DNA of 7,005 nucleotides from Xanthobacteraceae bacterium. Its GTDB lineage: Bacteria > Pseudomonadota > Alphaproteobacteria > Rhizobiales > Xanthobacteraceae. Positions 1 through 5,402 of the stretch are shown piece by piece; the stretch's first letter is position 1, and the number at the start of each line of letters is the position of its first letter. The position numbers and the translations under genes are program-made. A model generated the notes under the pieces. The model was given only the letters and a program-made list of their open reading frames with translations, did no database searches and was not told the origin of the DNA. The stretch is taken from assembly GCA_030648135.1 (NCBI GenBank), contig JAUSIF010000202.1:1-7005 (forward strand). Reading direction: 5' to 3'.

Positions 1-204
1 TTTCGCGTCCTTGCTCTTGGAGGCCGCGGGAGTTGCACTCGGCGATGAGGAGGCGAGGGTTGCGCTCGGCGGAGAGGACGCGAGAGTTGCGCTTGGCGGT
101 GCCTCAAGGGGACCCTTGATTCCACAGCCGCAGAGCGCAAGCGCAACGGCGAGCCCGCCCAAATTGGCGAAACGGCGCAAGCGCGGACGGGAGGACTCGA
201 TCAC
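1..204 (-). CDS. LptM-like small lipoprotein, 3' end outside the window
   Basis: Reading the minus strand from a GTG at 204 gives 68 codons with no stop before the window edge. The product has a basic N-terminus (residues 1-12, R6, R8, R10, R11), a hydrophobic stretch (about 14-24), and the lipobox-like run LCGC ending at Cys27. This is followed by GIKGPLEAPP, the hallmark context of the LptM (YifL) family that helps mature the LptD/LptE lipopolysaccharide translocon. An outer-membrane lipoprotein is inferred. After the core come three imperfect 9-residue repeats, PPSATLASS, PPSATLASS and SPSATPAAS (residues 36-62), then a Lys-rich tail. The start is supported by GGAG about 9 nt upstream. In related Hyphomicrobiales a gene of this kind typically sits between argH and lysA, so lysA may follow beyond the left edge; that part is inference. 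Gene reality is likely and the family call fairly likely. Confidence 0.75.
   Translation of the reverse strand, partial: MIESSRPRLRRFANLGGLAVALALCGCGIKGPLEAPPSATLASSPPSATLASSSPSATPAASKSKDAK
19..99 (-). repeat. Three imperfect 27-nt direct repeats coding for PPSATLASS-type 9-mers
   Basis: On the plus strand the pentamer gttgc recurs at 32, 59 and 86, exactly 27 nt apart, each inside a similar block. On the coding (minus) strand the units are residues 36-44, 45-53 and 54-62 of the lipoprotein. The first two are identical in protein but differ in DNA, and the third has diverged. This looks like tandem duplication in a low-complexity Pro/Ser/Ala linker after the lipidated N-terminus. Copy number may vary between strains. 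Confidence 0.8.
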
Positions 205-228
205 GGCAAATCTCCAGAAATCGGGCGC

Positions 229-234
229 ACTATA
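229..234 (-). promoter_or_regulatory. Possible -10 element for the lipoprotein gene
   Basis: The minus strand reads TATAGT at 234-229, five of six matches to the sigma-70 -10 consensus, 24 nt upstream of the GTG start at 204. I see no good -35 hexamer at 16-18 nt spacing, so this is weak. If real, the lipoprotein gene (and whatever follows it) would not depend only on read-through from argH. Confidence 0.3.
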
Positions 235-249
235 GCCGAAATGCACGGG

Positions 250-270
250 GAGGCGAGGGTGAAGCGCCTC
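250..270 (-). terminator. GC-rich hairpin over the argH stop codon
   Basis: GAGGCG at 250-255 and CGCCTC at 265-270 form a perfect 6-bp inverted repeat with a 9-nt loop, overlapping the argH stop codon (269-271). No run of T follows on the minus strand, so it does not meet the usual form of an intrinsic terminator. It could attenuate read-through from argH or mean nothing. Low confidence as a terminator; the inverted repeat itself is plain in the sequence. Confidence 0.25.
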
Positions 271-1666
271 ACCCGTCTTTGTGTTCTTTAGCAAGCTTTT
301 TCAACCATTTGCGGGCCTGAACACGCACATTGGCCGGTGCTGTACCCCCGAAACTTGTCCGACTTTTGACCGAGCGGGCGACCGAAAGCACCGAGAAAAT
401 CTCCTCGGTCAGACGCGGCTCGATCGCTTGCAACTCTGAAAGCGGTAAGCGGTGGAGTGGAAGACGCGCTGCGGTGGCACGGGCGACGATTTGGCCGGTG
501 ATCCGGTGCGCCTCGCGGAAGGGCAAGCCGAGCCGCTGCACCAGCCAATCGGCGAGATCGGTCGCGGTTGCATAACCCTCTCCGGCGGCGGCCTTCATGC
601 GCTTCTCGTCGGCTTCGAGGTCGCGGACCATGCCGGCAGTGGCGGTGACGATGAGCGCAAGAGTCGAGAGCGCGTCGAAGGTCGCCTCCTTGTCTTCTTG
701 CAGGTCCTTGGCGTAGGCGAGCGGCAGGCCCTTCATCACGACGATGATCTGCACGAGCGCACCGACGATGCGGCCGGTCTTGGCGCGCACGAGCTCGGCC
801 GCGTCCGGATTGCGCTTCTGCGGCATGATCGAGGAGCCGGTGGTGAAGCGATCCGACAGCCGGACGTAACCGAAGGCCGGTGAAGTCCAGATCACGATCT
901 CCTCGGCGAAGCGCGAGAGGTGCATCGCTGAGATCGAAGCCGCGGCCAGCGCCTCGACCACGAAGTCGCGATCGGAGACGGCATCGAGCGAATTGGCCGC
1001 CGGGCGGTCGAAGCCGAGCACTTCCGCCGTGGCCTCGCGGTCGATCGGAAACGAGGTACCGGCGAGCGCGGCCGCGCCGAGCGGACATTCATTGAGACGT
1101 TTGCGGGCATCATTCAGCCGGCCGCGATCACGCGCGAGCATCTCGACATAGGCGAGCAGGTGATGGCCGAAGGTGACGGGTTGCGCCGGCTGCAAATGGG
1201 TGAAGCCCGGCATCACGGTGCCGGCATGGGCGAGCGCCTTCTCGGCGAGCGCGAGCTGCAGGTCGGCAACAGCTTGGTCCAGCCGATCGATCGCATCGCG
1301 GACATAAAGCCGCAGGTCAGTCGCGACCTGGTCGTTGCGAGAACGCGCCGTGTGGAGCCGGCCGGCCGCAGGGCCGATCAGCTCGGCCAGCCGGGCCTCG
1401 ATATGAGTATGGATGTCCTCGAGCGCGCGCGAGAATTTTAATTCACCGCGCTCGATCTCTGCCAGGATCGTGTCTAGACCCTGCGTGATTTTCTTCGCAT
1501 CCTCCGCCCCGATGATGCCTTGCTTGGCGAGCATGGAGGCATGGGCCTTGGAGGCCGCGATGTCCTGAGCATAGAGGTGCCGATCGAAATCGATCGAGGC
1601 ATTGATTTCCTCGAGGATCGCGTCCGGCTCTTGGCTAAACCGGCCGCCCCACATCCGCTTGCTCAT
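269..1666 (-). CDS. argH: Argininosuccinate lyase
   Basis: This enzyme catalyses the last step of arginine biosynthesis in the cytosol, splitting argininosuccinate into arginine and fumarate, as a homotetramer of the fumarase/aspartase superfamily. The product is 465 residues, normal for the family. It begins MSKRMWGGRF, the conserved N-terminus. It has TARSRNDQ at 106-113, GFTHLQPAQP at 154-163 with the acid/base His157, and the fumarate-lyase signature GSSIMPQKRNP at 277-287 with the catalytic Ser279 in the mobile loop. An in-frame ATG at 1675 and a longer reading to 1696 exist. I chose the ATG at 1666 because AAGGA lies 8 nt before it and the protein then starts as in other ArgH. It is divergent from tlpA with a 30 bp gap, and the lipoprotein gene follows 64 bp downstream on the same strand. 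Confidence 0.97.
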   Translation of the reverse strand: MSKRMWGGRFSQEPDAILEEINASIDFDRHLYAQDIAASKAHASMLAKQGIIGAEDAKKITQGLDTILAEIERGELKFSRALEDIHTHIEARLAELIGPAAGRLHTARSRNDQVATDLRLYVRDAIDRLDQAVADLQLALAEKALAHAGTVMPGFTHLQPAQPVTFGHHLLAYVEMLARDRGRLNDARKRLNECPLGAAALAGTSFPIDREATAEVLGFDRPAANSLDAVSDRDFVVEALAAASISAMHLSRFAEEIVIWTSPAFGYVRLSDRFTTGSSIMPQKRNPDAAELVRAKTGRIVGALVQIIVVMKGLPLAYAKDLQEDKEATFDALSTLALIVTATAGMVRDLEADEKRMKAAAGEGYATATDLADWLVQRLGLPFREAHRITGQIVARATAARLPLHRLPLSELQAIEPRLTEEIFSVLSVARSVKSRTSFGGTAPANVRVQARKWLKKLAKEHKDG

Positions 1667-1696
1667 GGCTTCCATCCTTCGGAGGACCGACGACAA
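1667..1696. promoter_or_regulatory. Compact divergent start region of argH and tlpA
   Basis: Only 30 bp separate the two start codons. It holds both ribosome binding sites: AAGGA on the minus strand at 1679-1675 for argH (8-nt spacing) and GGAGGA on the plus strand at 1681-1686 for tlpA (10-nt spacing). There is no room for a complete -35/-10 pair for either gene, so each promoter should lie within the coding region of the other gene and the two mRNAs should overlap at their 5' ends. I could not pick out a convincing promoter on either side. Confidence 0.7.
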
Positions 1697-2380
1697 ATGA
1701 CCGTGCAGCCTCCCGACGTTTCGCTTAAGCCCTCCGGTCGGGCGCAGATGCTGCGGCTGATGCTCGCGGCCGCGCTGCTCGGCGCGGTCGCCGGGCTGGC
1801 GGCGGTATACGGGATCGGCGGCCTGATACGCAATGGAACATCGGCGGAGACCGATCCGGCCTGTGGCGGGGCGGTCGAGGCAGGCAGGCGTCTCACCTCG
1901 CTCGCCCGCGGAGAGGTTGCCGCGCTCGCGCTTGCGGCTACTCCGCGCCGTGTGCCCGATCTCGTCTTCCGCGACGGCGAAGGCAAATCCGTGCGGCTTG
2001 CCGACTTCCGCGGGCGCACCGTGCTATTGAATCTTTGGGCGACCTGGTGCGTGCCCTGCCGCAAGGAGATGCCCGCGCTCGATGCCCTCGAACGCGCGCT
2101 CGGCGGGCGCAATTTCACGGTCGTAGCCATCAATCTCGACACCCGCGATCCCGAAAAGCCGCGCCGGTTCCTGGCCGAGGTCGGCGTCAACAGTCTCCGT
2201 TATTTCGAGGATCCGAGCACCGGCGTATTTCAGGAACTGAAGCGCGTCGGCCGCGCCGTCGGCCTTCCCACTTCGCTCATCGTCGATCCGCAAGGCTGCG
2301 AGCTCGGCGTGATCGCCGGACCCGCCGAATGGGGGAGCGAGGATGCGCTCGCGCTCGTGCGCGCGGCGATCGGCGGATGA
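1697..2380 (+). CDS. tlpA: TlpA-type membrane-anchored thiol:disulfide oxidoreductase
   Basis: This is a 227-residue thioredoxin-like protein of the TlpA/ResA type. Residues 1-17 are a short cytoplasmic tail, about 18-44 form one hydrophobic anchor (LMLAAALLGAVAGLAAVYG), and the rest is periplasmic. The active site is WCVPC at 117-121 within NLWATW, and the cis-proline is Pro191 in GLPTS. Two further cysteines, Cys56 and Cys201, are 145 residues apart, the same spacing as the structural disulfide described for Bradyrhizobium TlpA (Cys10-Cys155 in the soluble fragment). The family keeps CuA-site and copper-chaperone cysteines reduced during assembly of cytochrome aa3 oxidase; that role here is by homology. 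The start ATG follows GGAGGA at 10 nt. A longer in-frame reading back to 1520 runs through argH on the opposite strand and lacks this support. It converges with the next gene, 6 bp away. Confidence 0.95.
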   Translation: MTVQPPDVSLKPSGRAQMLRLMLAAALLGAVAGLAAVYGIGGLIRNGTSAETDPACGGAVEAGRRLTSLARGEVAALALAATPRRVPDLVFRDGEGKSVRLADFRGRTVLLNLWATWCVPCRKEMPALDALERALGGRNFTVVAINLDTRDPEKPRRFLAEVGVNSLRYFEDPSTGVFQELKRVGRAVGLPTSLIVDPQGCELGVIAGPAEWGSEDALALVRAAIGG

Positions 2381-2386
2381 ATCGGT

Positions 2387-2593
2387 TCAGGCGATAAGGT
2401 CTATGACTTCGCCGACGCCCGGCCGTACGGCGGCGGCGAGCGCATCGGCATTACAATTCGCCGCTGCGATCAGCTTGACGACCGCGGCCGGGTCCATGGA
2501 ATCCGGCTGACGGGCGAGGCGCGTCGCGACCGCAAGCTGAGCTTGCCCCATGCGGGCGGCGATCAGACCGGCGGCAAGCGCGGCGGGGTCCAT
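2387..2593 (-). CDS. Small YjfB-like (putative motility protein family) protein
   Basis: This is a 68-residue, Ala-rich, probably helical cytoplasmic protein starting MDPAALAAGLIAARMGQAQLA and ending GVGEVIDLIA. The pattern resembles the short YjfB-type proteins annotated 'putative motility protein': an N-terminal MD, a first helix with QxxLAVA, a second helix with VVKLI, then NA..LA and a GxG..(I/L)D tail. Their function is poorly known. MDPAA occurs twice (residues 1-5 and 33-37), each followed by a similar hydrophobic stretch, hinting at an internal duplication. The ATG has a very good Shine-Dalgarno, GGAGG at 2606-2602 with 8-nt spacing, which is the main reason I call it real. It is convergent to tlpA (6 bp gap) and lies downstream of the dehydrogenase gene on the same strand (92 bp gap). 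No motility gene is nearby to support the family name. Confidence 0.65.
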   Translation of the reverse strand: MDPAALAAGLIAARMGQAQLAVATRLARQPDSMDPAAVVKLIAAANCNADALAAAVRPGVGEVIDLIA

Positions 2594-2601
2594 GACCTAC
2601 A

Positions 2602-2606
2602 CCTCC
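2602..2606 (-). promoter_or_regulatory. Strong ribosome binding site for the small YjfB-like gene
   Basis: The minus strand reads GGAGG, 8 nt before the ATG at 2593. This is the best evidence that the small reading frame is translated and begins there. Confidence 0.7.
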
Positions 2607-2610
2607 GAAC

Positions 2611-2653
2611 GAGCGCACAGGATCGCCCGCTCGGATTAATGTTTCGTGCGCTC
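2611..2653. repeat. 8-bp inverted repeat between the dehydrogenase and YjfB-like genes
   Basis: GAGCGCAC at 2611-2618 is matched by its reverse complement GTGCGCTC at 2646-2653, with 27 nt between. An overlapping alternative pairing, CGAGCG (2610-2615) with CGCTCG (2628-2633), is also possible. It lies just upstream of the small gene's ribosome binding site and downstream of the dehydrogenase stop. It could be a leader structure, an operator or an end-of-transcript structure. No T-run makes it a standard intrinsic terminator. The rest of the 2594-2685 spacer shows nothing I can name. Confidence 0.4.
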
Positions 2654-2685
2654 AATGCCGAACTTTGTATGGGTGGTGCCGGAGG

Positions 2686-3567
2686 CTACCGCGTCGGCAC
2701 CGGCTTCGCGCCGCGATAGTCGTAGAAACCGCGGCTGGTCTTACGGCCGAGCCAACCGGCCTCGACATATTTCACCAACAGCGGGCAGGGGCGGTACTTG
2801 GAGTCGGCCAAGCCCTCGTACAGCACTTGCATGACGGAAAGGCAGGTATCCAGGCCGATGAAGTCGGCGAGTTCGAGCGGCCCCATCGGGTGATGGGCGC
2901 CGAGCCGCATGGAGGTGTCGATCCCTTCCACGGAGCCCACGCCCTCATAGAGCGTATAGATCGCCTCGTTGATCATCGGCAGCAGGATCCGGTTGACTAT
3001 AAAGGCGGGGAAATCCTCGGCGACCGCATAGGTCTTGCCGAGCTTCTTCACGAAGTCCTTGGCCAGCTCAAACGTCTCGTTACCGGTCGCGATGCCGCGC
3101 ACGAGCTCCACCAGCTCCATCAGTGGCACCGGGTTCATGAAATGGATGCCGATGAAACGCTCGGGCCGGTCGGTCGAGGACGCGAGCCGCGTGATCGAGA
3201 TCGAGGAGGTATTGGTCGCGATCACCGCTTCGGGCTTCAGCAGCGGGCAGAGTTCGGAGAAAATCTTTCGCTTCACTTCTTCCTTTTCGGTTGCGGACTC
3301 GATGACCAGATCGCAGTTCCCGAGCGCATCGAGACGCTCGGCCGGAGCGATCTTTGCGAGCGCCGCCTTGCGCGCATCCTCGGTGATTAGTCCCTTGCTG
3401 ATCTGCCGGGCCATATTGCCGTTGATGGTGGCGAGAGCTGCCTTGATGCGCTCCACGTCCATGTCGTAGAGGGCGACATCGTAGCCCGCGAGTGCGCAGA
3501 CATGGGCGATGCCGCTGCCCATCTGTCCGGCTCCGATGATGCCCAGATTTTTGATTTTGCCTGCCAT
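2686..3567 (-). CDS. hbdA: 3-hydroxybutyryl-CoA dehydrogenase
   Basis: This NAD(P)-dependent cytosolic enzyme interconverts 3-hydroxybutyryl-CoA and acetoacetyl-CoA in short-chain fatty acid, butyrate or PHB-related metabolism. The 293-residue product has the usual short bacterial form. The N-terminal Rossmann domain carries GIIGAGQMGSG with GxGxxG at 12-17 and Asp35 at the end of strand 2. The C-terminal dimerisation domain spans about 190-293. By alignment to clostridial Hbd the catalytic residues are Ser121 (TNTSS), His142 (IHFMNP), Glu154 and Asn192 (FIVNR), all present. GFYDY at 280-284 is the conserved end motif. The ATG lacks a clear Shine-Dalgarno, but MAGKIKNLGIIGAG matches the family's usual beginning. 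It follows etfA by 82 bp and supplies reducing equivalents in the same acyl-CoA pathway. Orthologues are often named hbdA or paaH; exact substrate range is not readable here. Confidence 0.95.
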   Translation of the reverse strand: MAGKIKNLGIIGAGQMGSGIAHVCALAGYDVALYDMDVERIKAALATINGNMARQISKGLITEDARKAALAKIAPAERLDALGNCDLVIESATEKEEVKRKIFSELCPLLKPEAVIATNTSSISITRLASSTDRPERFIGIHFMNPVPLMELVELVRGIATGNETFELAKDFVKKLGKTYAVAEDFPAFIVNRILLPMINEAIYTLYEGVGSVEGIDTSMRLGAHHPMGPLELADFIGLDTCLSVMQVLYEGLADSKYRPCPLLVKYVEAGWLGRKTSRGFYDYRGAKPVPTR

Positions 3568-3649
3568 GAGCTTGATCCCGAGCCCCTGTACGCCAAAAGC
3601 TTTCTACGACGAACCAGTTTCCCGCGCCATTCCCCTCTCGCAACTTCCT

Positions 3650-4594
3650 TCAGCGGTTGGTCTTGCCGAGCTCCTTCTCGAGCTCGGGCAGCACCTGGAA
3701 GAGATCGCCGACGAGCCCGTAATCGGCGACCTGGAAGATCGGTGCCTCCTCGTCCTTGTTGATGGCGACGATCACTTTCGAATCCTTCATGCCGGCGAGA
3801 TGCTGGATCGCGCCGGAAATGCCCACGGCGAGATAAAGTTCAGGTGCCACTACCTTGCCGGTCTGGCCTACCTGCCAGTCGTTTGGTGCATAGCCGGCAT
3901 CGACCGCGGCGCGCGATGCGCCGATGGCGGCGCCGAGTTTGTCGGCGACAGGCTCGATATATTTCGCGAAATTCTCCTTGCTCGCGAGCGCGCGGCCGCC
4001 CGAGATGATGACACGCGCCGCCGTCAGCTCGGGCCGGTCGGACTTCGACAACTCCTCGGAGACGAAGCTCGATAGGCCGGGGTCAACCGCCGCCGCGACG
4101 GATTCGATCGGCGCATTGCCGCCAGTAGCCGAGGCCTGGAAGGAGGCGGTGCGCACCGTGATCACCTTCTTCTTGTCGGTCGTCTGCACGGTCTCGATGG
4201 CGTTGCCGGCATAGGTTGGCCGCTCGAAGGTGTCGGGCGAGACGACCTTGATGATCTCGGAAACTTGCATGACGTCGAGCAATGCCGCGACGCGCGGCAT
4301 GTAGTTCTTGCCGGAGGTGGTGGCGGCAGCGAGGATCGCGTCGTGGGAGCCGGCCAGAGCGACGATCAACGCCGCCACCGGCTCGGCGAGCCGATGCGCA
4401 TAGCGCGGATCGTCGGCGATCAGGACCTTGGCGACGCCTTCGAGCTTTGCCGCCGCTTCCGCCGCCGGACGGCAACCGGAGCCTGCGACTAGCACATGCA
4501 CCTCGGCCTTGAGCGCCTTGGCTGCGGTCAAAGCCTTCGCGGTCGCACCGTTGAGGGTGTTGTCTTCGTGCTCGGCGACAAGAAGGGTCGCCAT
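3650..4594 (-). CDS. etfA: Electron transfer flavoprotein subunit alpha
   Basis: With EtfB this forms the soluble FAD/AMP heterodimer that takes electrons from acyl-CoA dehydrogenases and delivers them to ETF:ubiquinone oxidoreductase. The 314-residue product has the N-terminal ETF domain (about 1-185, MATLLVAEHEDNTLN at the start) and the FAD domain (about 190-314). That FAD domain shows SGGRAL (198-203), GASRAAVDAGY (225-235), QVGQTGKVV (241-249), and the ETF-alpha signature around LYLAVGISGAIQHL (253-266) and INKDEEAPIF (278-287). I chose the ATG at 4594. It shares its A with the etfB stop (TGATG) and has GGGAG 7 nt upstream, whereas a GTG one codon earlier (4597) would be too close to that site. 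The 1-nt overlap indicates translational coupling, giving equal subunit amounts. Confidence 0.97.
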   Translation of the reverse strand: MATLLVAEHEDNTLNGATAKALTAAKALKAEVHVLVAGSGCRPAAEAAAKLEGVAKVLIADDPRYAHRLAEPVAALIVALAGSHDAILAAATTSGKNYMPRVAALLDVMQVSEIIKVVSPDTFERPTYAGNAIETVQTTDKKKVITVRTASFQASATGGNAPIESVAAAVDPGLSSFVSEELSKSDRPELTAARVIISGGRALASKENFAKYIEPVADKLGAAIGASRAAVDAGYAPNDWQVGQTGKVVAPELYLAVGISGAIQHLAGMKDSKVIVAINKDEEAPIFQVADYGLVGDLFQVLPELEKELGKTNR

Positions 4595-5343
4595 CACAGG
4601 ACTCCCGCCTCGTTGCGAAGCTTATCGACGAGTTCCGTGACCGAGCCGACCTTGCGGCCCGCCTTGCGGCTGGAGGGCTCCGAGGTCTTGAGCAGCTTCA
4701 GCCGTGGAGCAACATCGACTCCCAGTTCTCCGGGAGTCTTCTCGTCGATCGGCTTCTTCTTCGCCTTCATGATGTTCGGGAGCGAGGCATAGCGCGGCTC
4801 GTTGAGGCGCAGATCGGTGGTAATCACTGCCGGCATTTTCAGCTGCACGGTCTGCGACCCACCATCGATCTCGCGGGTGACCAGCACATGGTCGCCTTCG
4901 ATCACGAGCTTGGAGGCGAAGGTGCCCTGTGGCCAGCCGAGGAGTGCTGCCAGCATCTGACCGGTCTGGTTGCAATCGTCGTCGATCGCCTGCTTGCCAA
5001 GAATGACGAGGCCGGGTTTTTCCGCCGCGGCGATCGCCTTCAGGATTTTGGCGACGGCGAGCGGCTCGATCGCGCCTTCATGCTTCACCAGGATGCCGTG
5101 GTCGGCGCCCATGGCGAGCCCGGTGCGGATGGTTTCGGACGCGGCAGCGGGGCCGATTGAAACGCACACGATCTCGCTCGCCTTGCCCGCTTCCTTCAGC
5201 CGGATCGCTTCCTCGATCGCGATCTCGTCGAAGGGATTCATCGACATTTTGACGTTGGCGAGTTCGACGCCGGAGCCGTCCGGCTTCACCCGCACCTTCA
5301 CGTTGAAGTCGACGACACGCTTGACGGGCACGAGCACCTTCAT
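4594..5343 (-). CDS. etfB: Electron transfer flavoprotein subunit beta
   Basis: This is the partner subunit of EtfA. It is 249 residues, the standard length. It begins MKVLVPVKRVVDFNVKVRVK, has NPFDEIAIEEA (36-46), and the AMP-binding segment GKQAIDDDCNQTGQ (116-129). The ETF-beta signature covers TREIDGGSQTV to the DLRLNEPRYASLPN region (156-190). The recognition loop LPNIMKAKKKPID (188-200) docks partner dehydrogenases. Lys193 and Lys196 correspond to the lysines methylated by METTL20 in human ETF-beta and by its alphaproteobacterial relative; methylation here is inference. The ATG at 5343 has GGGGAG 9 nt upstream. A TTG two codons earlier (5349) would leave only 3 nt and is rejected. The gene is 45 bp downstream of the rhomboid gene and may also have its own promoter. 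Confidence 0.97.
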   Translation of the reverse strand: MKVLVPVKRVVDFNVKVRVKPDGSGVELANVKMSMNPFDEIAIEEAIRLKEAGKASEIVCVSIGPAAASETIRTGLAMGADHGILVKHEGAIEPLAVAKILKAIAAAEKPGLVILGKQAIDDDCNQTGQMLAALLGWPQGTFASKLVIEGDHVLVTREIDGGSQTVQLKMPAVITTDLRLNEPRYASLPNIMKAKKKPIDEKTPGELGVDVAPRLKLLKTSEPSSRKAGRKVGSVTELVDKLRNEAGVL

Positions 5344-5356
5344 GCGCAATTTCTCC

Positions 5357-5373
5357 CCGCCGGCGAGTGGCGG
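5357..5373 (-). repeat. Small inverted repeat touching the etfB ribosome binding site
   Basis: CCGCC at 5357-5361 and GGCGG at 5369-5373 can pair with a 7-nt loop. The left arm overlaps the etfB Shine-Dalgarno (plus-strand CTCCCC at 5353-5358). It could tune etfB translation but is short enough to be chance in GC-rich DNA. Confidence 0.25.
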
Positions 5374-5402
5374 AAACTATGGCTCGACCTAGGGCGTGTC
5401 AA
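5374..5402 (-). promoter_or_regulatory. Candidate sigma-70 promoter for etfBA
   Basis: On the minus strand a perfect -35 hexamer TTGACA lies at 5402-5397, inside the last codons of the rhomboid gene. A -10 candidate TAGTTT follows at 17 nt (5379-5374). CATAGT at 15 nt (5381-5376) matches the -10 consensus better but at a short spacing. Transcription would begin around 5367, leaving a leader of about 25 nt that contains the etfB ribosome binding site. The -35 is good and the -10 mediocre; position between two genes favours function. Confidence 0.4.

Noticed and set aside
288..1088. 266-codon minus-strand open frame inside argH
   Set aside because: It is a shifted frame of argH with Arg-rich, low-complexity translation typical of GC-rich shadows; argH itself is intact across the region.
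1520..1696. Extended N-terminus of tlpA by 59 codons
   Set aside because: The extension runs through the argH coding region on the other strand; the ATG at 1697 has GGAGGA at proper spacing and gives a normal short tail before the membrane anchor.
1667..1696. Longer argH start adding ten residues
   Set aside because: ArgH proteins start at M-x-x-x-MWGGRF; the ATG at 1666 has the better-spaced AAGGA. The earlier ATG at 1675 has its purines directly against it.
2665..3390. 241-codon plus-strand open frame opposite the dehydrogenase gene
   Set aside because: It is antisense to an intact, fully conserved gene, has no good ribosome binding site, and its product has no recognisable motif.
3590..3610. 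AAAGCTTT palindrome between etfA and hbdA as a terminator or operator
   Set aside because: Only 8 bp, no loop, no T-run context; expected by chance.
3509..4075. 188-codon plus-strand open frame opposite etfA
   Set aside because: Antisense to etfA, whose sequence is conserved throughout; a composition shadow.
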